Source of the DNA: Gigaspora rosea
Taxonomy: Eukaryota; Glomeromycota; Glomeromycetes; Diversisporales; Gigasporaceae
Assembly: GCA_003550325.1 (NCBI GenBank)
Contig: QKWP01001270.1
Location: forward strand, 63,072-127,071
DNA: 64,000 nt
Direction: 5' to 3'
A model generated the notes under the pieces. It made no database searches, was not told the DNA's origin, and worked only from the letters and a program-made list of their open reading frames with translations. The stretch's first letter is position 1, and every line of letters starts with the position of its first letter. Made by a program: the position numbers and the translations under genes. Below, piece after piece: positions 46,901 to 58,857 of the stretch.

Positions 46901-48689
46901 CAATAACTAATTTAAAAAAGGTAATAAATAGTAGATATTTAATTTTATCTTTTTTAACAATTCTTTAATTTTTACTCTTGTGATTTTGATGCGATTTTTT
47001 TTATTTCATATGTATGACTAATCTGTTTTTAGAAATATTAGATTTTCGAAGAATTAGATTAGAATAACTAACTATTCACGTTGTAATATTTTTTATTGTC
47101 ATATAATTATAATAGACAAACTATGAAATAGATTATATAATTTTTTTTTGTTTTTGGATATAGTTATTGCACTACTGTAATATAACTGCTTAGCTACTTA
47201 ATAATAAAGGTAAGCAAAAAGTATCCTTTTTTCTTCTAAACAAACGTTTTTATACAACTTCCACTTACTATTCACATGTGCAAAATATTTCTTGATCCCT
47301 ATCTTATATCTAACGCTAATGATACTATCAAAAAAAACTCCCGCATCTACAAGATACTCAAAATAAACATCCGACTAACTATATAAAGACAAGCATATTA
47401 TCTTGCTCAGATCAATTTATTTATTGATTAATGAAATATGGGTGTTGTGCCAGGCTATGGGTTGTTACATTGGAGTTGGCGATACTATTTAAATCAAAAT
47501 TCATTTAAAAACTTGCCTGGCCAATTAAATTAAACAATCCAATTAAAATAGTCAAAAAAAAGCTATATTTCCCATAATTGATATAAAAAATGGGCTCTAT
47601 AACTTCGTAGCCGTAATATGTAAAAATCAAATTTACTTTGAATATCGGCAGAAAAAATAGGCAATGCAACGTATGCATCTAAAAAGGCAAGACCCAATTT
47701 TATTCTTAACAATCCATCTAAAATCAGATTAATTAAATTACTAACTATATATAGTTTGATCTATATAGTATATCGCCCACCCCAAGATTTCTTTACTAAC
47801 TAATTTACAAACTATTTAACAAGATCACATAACAAAAAAAAAAAGAATCAAGTACGTGCATGATTTTTTTCTATATGTATATAAGTGTCAGAAAGCGAGT
47901 TACCAAGCAAGTTCATCCAAACAACAGTAACTCTTTTTAATTAATTAATTAATTTTTTTTCCTTTTTGGGTGGGCTGTGTAAAAGCGCTACAAAAAAGCT
48001 AGACTAAAGACGGGTAGTAAAAAAAGGCGCCCTTGGTTTTTAACCTTCCCTCTCACCTTTCTATTCTTTTTTTTAACCTTAAATAGCGACAAGTATTTCA
48101 TAATTGTGCTTGGGGCTTAGCATAACTATTGTTATGCGTCAAGGTTATAATGTGAGATCCGCAATAAATTCATCTAACCTTTGTTACTTCAATATTTTAT
48201 TCAAAAAAGTTGGAATAAATTACTAAAAAAAGTGCGTAATCGAATTTATATTTTTTGATATAATCAATTTAATAAACAATACTAAATTAGAAGATTAAAT
48301 TAATTCGTGTTTTGCCAATTTTTTTAAAATTTATAATTCGAATATGGATTTTAAACTTTAATCAAACTGAGTAACTATAAAAAAAAACCAGTTATTATAA
48401 TAGTTTTAATTAATAATTTTATAAGCTATAGAGGTAGTCGCTTGAGAACAAGCTTTATTAGTTAAATTTTACAATCTATATTTTATACATGATGAATTTT
48501 AGCAAATTTTGTATTAATTTTTTTTAGCGTAATATTTTATATATAGCAATTTTAAGAAATTACGCAATCTCTAATAGTGATCTTATGAATTATGCGGTAT
48601 CTTGTAGCAATCTTAGCCAATTATGCATTATTAACCATATTATGCAGTTTATGCGGTTTTATGTGCTTTGTATAAAATCATCATCCCTG
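43987..48689 (-). mobile_element. 4.7-kb hAT transposon carrying its transposase gene
   Basis: Terminal inverted repeat CAGGGA(C/T)GATGATTTTAT and an exact 8-bp target duplication TGTCGCAC (43979-43986, 48690-48697). Subterminal regions at both ends repeat attatgca / attatgcg words (about 44010-44125 and 48590-48660), likely transposase-binding sites. It contains a minus-strand hAT transposase gene at 44887-46705. About 46720-48560 is long AT-rich non-coding DNA upstream of that gene. With both ends and most of the gene preserved it is the best-preserved DNA transposon here. Confidence 0.93.
44887..46705 (-). pseudogene. hAT transposase of the 4.7-kb element, few lesions
   Basis: The N-terminal BED-type finger reads FCIYCDHSIDWNRKSTIDNH then CSSKVH. 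The core follows: KAIIEDLIEAFANANIPLEK, AIIIDETTDDCTRSVVNTLF (catalytic D region), LIQVNNSTIGQNCVNVITTF and VHIPCCAHIINLI. A 91-bp intron (donor AG|GTATAT near 45959, acceptor TTTTAG near 45869) joins to SDTWQTFPHFKYVKTLLQKV. The C-terminal dimerisation domain is intact: IALDYIWLPISSCSVERSFS then LDSDRHNLSLDSLKGLSMLY. Lesions are one TGA after NGIKSP, a missing T in a T-run at YWNDF, and a TAG after SNGLIIE. It is therefore a young pseudogene; the exact start codon is not determined. Confidence 0.85.
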
Positions 48690-49024
48690 TGTCGCACCCT
48701 CTGATTCTGACCAATCAAATTGCATGATTTTGTAGCCAAAAAATTTTAAGTTTTACAAATTAAAAATTTTACTAGTAAAAAGTAAAAATAAATAAGCAAT
48801 ATCAAAGTATATAGTGTAAAATTTTATTCTGAACAAACTTTTCTAAGTCATAAAGATAGATTAGATTGTCTTAGTAATAATATCAAAAAAATGGGCCACT
48901 ATTTTGTAGTTTAACTAATTTACTACAACTTAGTGGCTCTAATTTTTTAAAACTTATTATATATTTTTAATATATATGAGTTTAAAAGTGTGCTATTTTT
49001 ATATAATACAGAAAAATTACCTCA

Positions 49025-50029
49025 AAATGGGACAAGTCACGTGTTTTGGCTCACTGCTATTGGTTAATTTTAAAATATTTTAAAATTAATTTTAAAAATT
49101 AATTTTAAAATTTAATTTTAAAAATTAATTTTTAACCAATCAAAATACAGGATTTCAAAAAAATATCAAATTTGATTATAAATTTTTAAAAATGTGACAA
49201 GTTACGTGATTTCTGCCTTTAAGTATCCTGCACCGTAAAACTTTTTTTACTAATATAATCTATATTTATGTTTAAGGATTATATGTAAAATTTTATACTA
49301 ATCAACTTTTTCTAAGTTAAAATGATAGATTGTTTTAGTAAAAAAAAGTTTTATATGTGCTAACTTTGAAAATTTTTGATTTTTTTTATAAAACGTTTTT
49401 TTGCTAAGACAATCTATCTTTATGAGTTAGAAAAAGTTGTTCAGAATAAAATTTTACATTATATGATGTGCTATTTTATATATATTTTACACTTTATTAA
49501 GTAAAATTTTAAATTTTTAAAAAATANAAATGGGACAAGTCACGTGTTTTGGCTCACTGCTATTGGTTAATTTTAAAATATTTTAAAATTAATTTTAAAA
49601 ATTAATTTTAAAATTTAATTTTAAAAATTAATTTTTAACCAATCAAAATACAGGATTTCAAAAAAATATCAAATTTGATTATAAATTTTTAAAAATGTGA
49701 CAAGTTACGTGATTTCTGCCTTTAAGTATCCTGCACCGTAAAACTTTTTTTACTAATATAATCTATATTTATGTTTAAGGATTATATGAAAAATTTTATA
49801 CTAATCAACTTTTTCTAAGTTAAAATGATAGATTGTTTTAGTAAAAAAAAGTTTTATATGTGCTAACTTTGAAAATTTTTGATTTTTTTTATAAAACGTT
49901 TTTTTGCTAAGACAATCTATCTTTATGAGTTAGAAAAAGTTGTTCAGAATAAAATTTTACATTATATGATGTGCTATTTTATATATATTTTACACTTTAT
50001 TAAGTAAAATTTTAAATTTTTAAAAAATA
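49025..50029. repeat. 503-bp tandem duplication joined at an ambiguous base
   Basis: 49025-49526 and 49528-50029 are almost identical; I saw one substitution (atatgtaaaa against atatgaaaaa). The single n at 49527 sits exactly at the junction. The unit contains a 90-bp AT palindrome (ctattggttaattttaaaat and complement) and two inverted tagattgttttagt / aagacaatcta words. Confidence 0.9.
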
Positions 50030-50174
50030 AAATTTTTTGCTTATAAAATCATACAATTTGATTGGTTGAAGCAGGGGTGCGACAAATTTATTTTCCCTTT
50101 TTATAAAATTAAATATAAAAACAATTTACTATTAAGTTTATATGTAATTTTAAAATAGTGCTCTCTATCCTTAA

Positions 50175-52470
50175 ACAATACCTAACCTATTCTAAAATAT
50201 CTGAGTATTTTAACAAATAGTAAAAGTACTTCTTTTTATAGCTTAGCATAGCTCTTTTATTGAGTTTTATTTGTTTTTTAACTTGTCTAGACATCAAAAA
50301 AGCTTATTTGTTAGTTGTAATAAGTGCTTCATTTGTTAGTTTTTAACATTATTTAGAAGCAAATTTTTATATAACAGTTTATCAAAAAAAGGCACAAAAA
50401 ATCAAATCAGCTGATATGTAGTCTGCTCCTGTAGGCAACCACAACTTTTGCAACTATTCTGCAACTTGCTTGTTCCAGTATAGTGTACAAGCTGGGTCTC
50501 TTGGAGTTGATACCACTTCTGATATCCAAAACAAGAACACCTAGTGAGAAAAAACTTTTGTTGCCATTCAAAGTCTGCCTTTTGCTTTGATCTTGAACCT
50601 CATGCATAGACATAACTTTTTGGCATAGACAAAAGAGAAGAAAAAAAAGGTAATAGTGGTAGTGGTGGTGGTAGAGCCCATGATATTTGAAACATTGTAA
50701 AGTTGCACACCACCTGATGAATAAAATGCTACAATTTTTCCTTTGCAATGCTACTAACAAAGTGTACATGAGGAAACACCAAGGGTGGAAGAAGTCTGGG
50801 TGGCAGTAAGGAACATTAAGAGAAAATTAATTCGTGAGAAATTTTAAAGATTGAAATAGAGGTCCAATCCATTAATTGTTTATCCATTTATTTATTTCCA
50901 GTTTTGGTTTAGATTAATAGATGAATAATCCGGTTATCCAATAAATTATTCGGATTCACTTGACAATTAAAAGTTTTAAAGTAATCAACAATATAAAAGT
51001 TCTAAGGTAATCAACAATATAAATTAGAGAAATTCTATTTTTATAAGGGTGATAATAGGATTTCTTTAATTTTATTATTGATTACCTTGGAATTTTGTAA
51101 TCCCCTAATACATCAGATAATTCGGTTAAATTCGTTTGGATACCCTATGCAATAAGATAGGTATCTTGGATATAACAATGTGGATAAATGGAGACCCGAT
51201 TTAACGATTTTAAATCACTTTTATATGAAAAGCGAAGACTAATCATAATCATGACTAAACATGGTGTAAGTTAATCACACGTGAAATTATTTTAACCAAT
51301 AATCATCGATCACACAAAAACTAAATTTTAGCCTAATTAGAGTTTTACTACAGCATCATAAATTCGTGTAAAAGACGTGTTACATACCGTCAGGTATCAC
51401 ATGATAAGATGTTCCAATGAATTTAATGTTCAATGAATATTCGAATATCTATTTAAATTAATTCAATGAACATTCGAATATCTTTCTTTCGTACAAATAA
51501 TTTCTTATGCATAATACGCATGTTCCCGCGTGAGATGATGTGTACATTCCGCATATTGCCTATCTTTATTCTTAAATGCTAAAATTATTGGAAGTCGGTT
51601 GTATGAATCAATCAGTTGCACATTTTATAATTTGTTCATTTTTTAAAGTTTTAAGGAATTTGTGCACAGACTTCACAGCTATGCATTGATTCAGTAATTT
51701 ACGACGTTACATACATGAATTTTACACGTGACTCGGAATAACACGAAATATATAATTCAGTATTTTGATAATTAAAACAAGCCAACAAAAGATAGCTAAC
51801 AACGACAGGTGAAATGTTATACGATAAAAACTGACAATAATTAATTATACTAAATTTCCTTAATTCATCGTATAATTCAAATATTTTTAACACAAATTTG
51901 TAGAAAAAAAGGTAGCGAAATTCTTTAATCCCTTACTTACAGTATATTAATTGCATAAAAATTATTTAATATTTATTTTGAAGACTGTTTTGAGAAGTTA
52001 CAATCATTTGTTGAGTCTAATCCCTACTTATTTCAGAATTTCAAGAATACAACGAACTCGCTTTGTTTAATGAAGGACGATCATTCATGGATTTATTAAC
52101 CGATTGGTTAATTAATGAATCTTTGTATACCAGTATATTGATATAACAATTATATAATATTTGTTTTGAGGATTCGATTCTAACAGATCTATGTGTCCTA
52201 ATATAATAACGTTATTTTGTTATTTATAGCAAAATATTTACACTTGTAATAAAATTATGAAAACGTCCTTCTAGTTGAGGTGTTACATTTTCCTAGTCCC
52301 TAAATTAACTCCGCTTACTAAGACTCATCAATATTAGAGCGTTCAGAAAAATCTGTCACAGCGGAATCTGAATTCTGCTTTTGGAGCTGTTCTGATTGCT
52401 TGAGCAGAAAAGCAATCCGTCAGATTTTGGCTTGCAGTGAATTATTGACCAGATGTACGCTATTGTGATA
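50175..52470. other. Mostly gene-free stretch
   Basis: A 120-codon minus frame (50769-50407) has somewhat richer codon composition than its surroundings and a cysteine-rich end in another frame, but I recognise no domain and do not call it a gene. An imperfect foldback around ataatccggttatccaataa lies at 50920-51130. Nothing else is supported. Confidence 0.4.
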
Positions 52471-52477
52471 AATTAAA

Positions 52478-52552
<75 letters not shown>

Positions 52553-52624
52553 TATTATTATTTATTATTATTATCATTATTATTATTATTATCATTATTA
52601 TTATTACTATTATTATTATTATTA
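52478..52624. repeat. (ATT)n microsatellite
   Basis: About 48 triplets, perfect for the first 65 bases and then interrupted by single-base variants (tcatt, tttatt, ctatt). Non-coding context. Confidence 0.95.
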
Positions 52625-53728
52625 GAATTTATCATCTGGGCGAATTACTCACCAAATGAAATCCGGGCACATTAAAATATGTTAGAGTTAGGTTAGAATA
52701 AAATTGCGTAAGGAACATTTTTTTGTTAGTTACACAACAAGAGTTGCCCTAAGTAAAATCTTGTAATATCATAATCTGGGCGAGGAATATCGAGTATCAT
52801 CTTGAATGAGAAATAAATGTACTCTTATTATTTTATTATTACGTAAAAATATAAAATAAATAAATAATTATGTATACATATATATATGTACGATATATAT
52901 TTTTGGCAAAATCTATTTGTCACGCGGTGACGGACAATAAGGTCGTAATATTAAAAAATAGAATTTTTGCAATAACTCAAAATTATGGCTATGAAATCAC
53001 CTTTCGTGTTTAAACAACAAAAAGTTTCTTGAAATATTTTACTATATATGACAAGCACTTTTTTTTTTTTTGCACAAAGTTTTAAAAAGTTAGCGTGGTA
53101 GTTTTGCAAAGAAGCTCTTTCCCTGTTGTTGTCAATGGAATAATTATAAATGCCCGAAGAGTTTAAGACAATATTGTTTGTTATAAAGAATCTACAATGA
53201 TGTAATCAGTCCTTGTAACCAAAAAAAAACCAAATCGGTTAGTAGAAAAAAATAGGAATTACTTTGGAAATAAAACTGTTCCTCTTAAAATATATTCTAA
53301 TAATTAACAAATCGAAATCAGTGCTTAGTCCTGTTAAAAAAATCGGCAATACATTCTTTAGTTCTTACAATAACGATAATTTGCAGTATTAGTTTGATAC
53401 AATATTATAACCTATCTAGTTAAGATGGCACAGGAATCACGGGGCTACTTATGTGTCATGCCTGCCTAACCTATTAGACGTGCCGTTATTAGTAAATTAT
53501 AATTTGCTTATTTTGCTTGGCTAAACCAAAAGCAATATTATATAATATATATGCTGTATATACATTAGCGCTGACAAAGGAAAACATGGATGGAATTCCC
53601 CTTAACTTGGCAGCATTCATATAAAGTTAGCTAACGCCATACGGTATTTTAATCTGCCAATCACCTCCATAGTCAACCCCATTCTTACAAATCAAAAAAA
53701 TATACTATGTAAGTTCGTTCACCATAGT
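52625..53728. other. Gene-free stretch with dispersed-repeat fragments
   Basis: About 52960-53045 (aataactcaaaattatggct and tgaaatcacctttcg) resembles 43395-43470 (atatcttaaaattttg, tgaaaccacctttggg), so both are fragments of one repeat. No gene seen. Confidence 0.4.
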
Positions 53729-53795
53729 AACTATAACTATAACTATAACTATAAAAGATAACTATAATAACTATAACTATAATAATTGTAATAAG
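53729..53795. repeat. Interrupted (AACTAT)n microsatellite
   Basis: Runs of aactat / aactataat repeated about nine times with two interruptions. Confidence 0.85.
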
Positions 53796-54081
53796 TTTAC
53801 CCACCAAAATACAACAACATTAATACTTTTGTATCAGACAGTTTTATATCCCTTACTATTTACTACTATATATATGTCATTATTATACTTATATATAGTA
53901 ATAATAATATCCTGTGATCTTAATAGTAGTAAGGAGTAATAACCATAATATTCATAATATTTAATATTTATAATTCTATACATGATTTCCAAATAAGATT
54001 ATGCCCATTACTGTAATTATTTTATATAATATATTTACATTTGTTTTTCCTTAACTCATCTATTATAAACTTTTTAAAATA

Positions 54082-54213
54082 TTACCGTAAAAGTTCGTAT
54101 ACAAGACCTGGGCCTCTTACATTATACCAAAAAAAATATTAATTAGTAAAAAAATGAAGATGGCCTGACATATGAACATATGAGAGGATTTTGTATACGA
54201 TCTTTTACGGTAA
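54082..54213. mobile_element. 132-bp MITE-like foldback
   Basis: Ends TTACCGTAAAAGTTCGTATA and the complement ending TCTTTTACGGTAA form a 23-bp inverted repeat with one gap. Target duplication not clear. Confidence 0.65.
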
Positions 54214-56460
54214 TTTATACTCAAGGTTTTTTCTTTAACCTTTTTTAAAACTACTATAATAGTAATTTAAATTTAAATTAGTTTACAAATAAAAAATTAA
54301 ATATAAAATAATATTATAGAATTTTTATTAATACCTATTTGTTTATTATCATTATGTATAATTTTTGTATAGCTATTTTCTTCTATATACCGGTACATTA
54401 TATATTTACACGTTATAATACTGTAATATGATAATTGTTGTTGTTCTTTAAACGTAAAAATTATATTAAAATTTGCAAGTTTAAAAAAAATTAAACAAGT
54501 TTTTTTTAATAAATAATAATAAAAATACTTTTATTAAAAAATTTAAATAAAAGTAATTAAATTTTTAATAATATTATTTTAAAAATTAAATATAAAAAAT
54601 AAATAATTTAAAACAGCAGCAAGTTAGAAATATTCAAAAAAAAAACCCAGTATATTATACCAAAGAAAAAGAATATATATAATACTACTGTAATACTGAA
54701 ATATATACAGTACCATAAATAGATAACACAATTTTTTTTGAGCTATATACAGTATTTAGATTAAAAGTTAAAAAAAACATACACAATATAAAGATTACTA
54801 GGTTTGTATAACCTTACAAAAAAATAAATCAAAGTTAAAACGTGTGAACTTTTAAATGCAAGGAATGCATTAGATTGTTTAAATGAAGTATTATAATTGA
54901 AGCCAATTTACGTAGATATAATATTTAAAGGTACTAAGATATTTGTACACATGGGTGAGTACACAACAAAACCATGGTTTTCACCCACATTTGAGACATT
55001 TAGTATAATATTCTGAAAAATATTCCAAATAAGTAAGCATATGATTTTTCCATAGATCCAGAAGATCATTAACGTTAATCCAGTAGTCGTGATTGTCCAT
55101 AAATTATAAATTCAACGCCAAGAAGTCAAGGAAGTCAAGGAAGTCACATGTTTATATAAAACATAACAAATTTTCGCACCTCAGGCCAAGAAAAAGTTAC
55201 TAACCATTTTGTCAAGAAAACAAAATTAGTACTACTTTAGATTTTAATAAGGCTCGGTAAGTTTCGTACAGTTTGGGACTATGAAAAAATGTTTCAGTTT
55301 TGAAAATCCGATTATCCCCTGTGACTACTGGACTATAATTGATAATCCAAAAATACAGAAATATTAAATTTGATAAAAGATTCCAAACTTTTTTCCGAAC
55401 AAAGAAATTTATAATTTGCATACATAATTGTAATTTTAATTTCGTGCGTAAATTATAATACGTACGTACGTACGAATATGTATATATTATATATACAGTA
55501 CGTGTACAGCATATATACAATATATATATCAATATATATCAAGATATATATCAAGATATATATCACTATATATACAGTATCAATATACTGCAGTACTGAT
55601 ATATATATATATAGAATATGCATAAAATACACATATAGGTTAATTTCAATTTTGAAACTTTTGAATTATATACTAATTCACAATACTGCAATATCCGAGA
55701 TCAGATATATATCATACACTTATGCAAATTACTTACGTTTTATTTACAATTATGAAATTAATTATTGACTGATGGACCAATAATAATATTTTTAGTATCT
55801 TGAGTCAATACTATATGGTTAGACTTTTCTTTTTCATCCGTAATACCGCTAATGAGTTAATCATGCACGATAGATCTTCTTCTCGTTGATCAAGCAATGC
55901 AGTTTAATAAAAGGAAAACAATCACTGGTTGTACAATTATCAAGTGCAACATATCTTGACTAAATATATAAATATAGAAAATTAGATAAATTTGCAATCG
56001 TGCAAGTTCGGAGTAACATTTTTTACTTTATTTTCTGTGAAAATAAACAAAATAAACAAAATAATAAATAATTATTATAATGTATAAATGAACTTAACTT
56101 TTTTAATTTGTTCTTTTTTTTTTTTTTTTTCTTACGTAAATTTATAAACTACCTAATTTCATTTACTCACTGAAAATAATAATTAAACAAATTAATTTTG
56201 TTTTTTCTTTCTTTTAAAAAAACTCTTATTTTTTTTTTTTTATTAATAAAATTTTTTTTTTTTTATATATATATATATATTTTTTTTTTAAAAAAAAAAA
56301 ATAACCATCGATAATATCGATAATAATAATAATAATAAAAAAAAAAAAATTCAATTCCGAACTTCACCTTTATCTTATTTTATACCTTCTTTTAGAAATA
56401 AAATATTTGTTTTTCTTTCATTTCCCTTTGTAAAAAAAAAAATTAGAATTGCGTAAAAAA
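54214..56460. other. Gene-free AT-rich DNA upstream of the RA-PH gene
   Basis: Holds three direct copies of aagtcaagg (about 55122-55146), an (ACGT)n-like run (cgtacgtacgtacg, 55461-55475), an AT-rich array of atatatatcaag units (55515-55580) and long A and T runs at 56210-56450. The last 200 bp are presumably the promoter and 5' leader of the RA-PH gene; no specific element is assigned. Confidence 0.4.
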
Positions 56461-58780
56461 ATGAGTAAAAAACAATTAGATTTAATGTTTTCCCAATTGG
56501 TGCAGGACATGGAAAAATTGACTGCAGTAAGAACATTTTTTTTTTTACACAGCTTTTTTATTCAAGTCTTATTTTATTAATTTTTTTTTTTTTTTTATAA
56601 TTTATCTATTCAGGATCTTGCACGTGATAATAATGAAAAAGAACAAGCCGTTGAAAATTATATAAATTCTTCATTGAAAGATGATCAAAAAGAATCCTCT
56701 AAATTAGTTCCTATATTAAGACAAAGAAATGATTCGATTTCTCATACATACTCTACATCCACTATATCCGCTAGATCTAATAATAAATTTTCCACATCAA
56801 CTACATTCACTACTTCGTCTCCGTCAAAAAACAGTGATTCAAATTCAACTACTACTACACTTATCACATCATCTAATTTAAAATCTATAATACCTGATAA
56901 AAATTATTTGGCTTTTCCTCCATCAATACCTAGTAGTTCTTCATCTACAAAAGTCGTTGAATCTTTAAATATGCAACCTTCGGGTTCTGGTTTTTTAACA
57001 AATCAAGTTAAATCATCTGTCTCTCCTTTTGAAACTAATTCAAATTCACTTAGTAACAAATCAGCAAAAAGTATTTTTGATAATAGTAATAATTATGATT
57101 TTGATTCAACTAGTTGTTCTGATATTCTTGATACTGAAAGTGATAGTGATAGTAGTGATAGTAGTGATGATCTTAGTGATGATGATAGTAATGAAAGTAG
57201 TAGTGGTGAAAATCTTTATAAATCAGTAAAATCTACTATTACATCAAATACATCAAATACATCAAATACATCAAATACATCAAATACATCAAATACATCA
57301 AATACATCAAATACATCAAATACATCAAATACATCAAATACATCAAATACATCAAATACATCAAATACATCAAATACATCAAATACATCAAATGATAAAG
57401 GATTTTCTCCAATTATAATTCCTAAAGTTCCTATTCCTTCTTCAAATATTTCTCTTGAAATCCAAAAACCAAAACTTTATCGTGCTCCAACTGGTCGTCG
57501 TCCTGTTAAAAATCAAAATTTATCTCAAGATATTCCTGATTCTCCTATTATATCTCAAAAAGAAAAGTTATTTAAATCTTCAGAGATAAAAAATGATGAT
57601 AATTCTGAAAAATTTAAACAAGATGATTCGGAATCTGATAATAAACCTCTTAATGTTATAAGGTCAAAATCTTTAAGAAAAAAAGATAATGTACCGGTTG
57701 AACGAATTCGTAAAGATTCTAAAGCTAGTGAATATACTTCTGATGATTCTTATCCAAGAGTTGGTAGAATTCGTAAAGATTCTAAAGCTAGTGAATATAC
57801 TTCTGATGATTCTAAAGATAAATCAACTTATACAAGAGTTGAACGAATTCGTAAAGATTCTAAAGCTAGTGAATATATATCTGATGATTCTAAAGATAAA
57901 TCCCCTTATACAAGAGTTGAACGAATTCGTAAAGATTCTAAAGCTAGTGAATATATATCTGATGATTCTAAAGATAAATCCCCTTATATAAGAGTTGAAC
58001 GAATTCGTAAAGATTCTAAAGCTAGTGAATATTTGTCTGATGATACTAATGATCGTGGTCGAACTAGATCAAAAACAAATGATTTTGAAGATATTGGACG
58101 TGCTAAATCAAAGGTTCGTGAAATTGATGAGCGTGGTCGAACTAGATCACAAACAAATGATTTTGAAGACCGTGGACGTGCTAAATCAAAGCCTCGTGAA
58201 ATTGATGAACGTGGACGTGCTAAATCTAGAGCTCGTGAAACTGATGAGCGAGATCGTGCAAAATCAAGAGTTCGTGAAGTTGATGAACGTGGTCGTGCTA
58301 AATCAAAAACTCATGAAATTGATGAACGTGATCGTGCAAAGTCGAGAACTCGTGAAAAGGTATATATTAACTAACTAACTAACTTCTAACTAACTTCTAA
58401 CTTCTTACTTAAGCTTGAATGTGCTATACTTGTTTCTTAATATTCTTAATGCGATTCAACCTATAAATTATTACTTATTAGATTAAACATGAAAAGCAAG
58501 ATTTCGAAAAAGACTTTTCTTATATATCAGAAGTAAAGGTATGTCAAATTTAATCACAAAATTTCTTTATAAAATTTTTGGCTTACGTTAATATGTTAAT
58601 TCATGATATACAGATTTATGTCGAACATATTCGTAAACACAAACAAATCTCATTATCATCTACCATGACGGCTCTAGATGTTTTAAATTACTTTCGTAAT
58701 AGTGATGTAATACCTAATGATGATGTTTGGGCTTTATTTGAAATAGCAAATGATCTTTATATTGGTAAAATTATTTCTTT

Positions 58781-58857
<77 letters not shown>

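Larger units (their letters stand above)
43950..50097. mobile_element. 6.1-kb inverted-repeat element, 9-bp duplication, carries a nested hAT
   Basis: Ends read GGGAATAGAAATTTGTCGCAC and the complement of GGGAAAATAAATTTGTCGCAC; TTTTTATAA flanks both sides (43941-43949, 50098-50106). A GGG start plus 9-bp duplication matches the element at 29676 and suggests a Mutator-like group. Once the nested hAT is removed the inverted ends extend through ccaatcaaattg(c/t)atgatttt. Its own DNA is then about 1.4 kb with a 503-bp tandem duplication and no gene. Confidence 0.8.
43640..50170. mobile_element. Second copy of the piggyBac-like element, inverted and interrupted
   Basis: 43640-43949 and 50107-50170 match the complement of 35295-35700: shared blocks include ttgggttggctc, aatatccaatctttaaa, and at the right end ttaagtttatatgtaatttt then ctctctatcc followed by TTAA (50171-50174). 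The left terminal repeat is not recognisable, probably degraded near 43500-43630. The copy is split by the 6.1-kb element at 43950-50097. Confidence 0.65.

Noticed and set aside
50407..50769. 120-codon minus-strand frame
   Set aside because: Composition is slightly gene-like but no domain, start context or splice partner could be supported; noted as unassigned.
57029..58378. Isoleucine/valine-rich plus-strand frames overlapping the RA-PH gene
   Set aside because: Out-of-frame shadows of exon 2 and its coding repeats.
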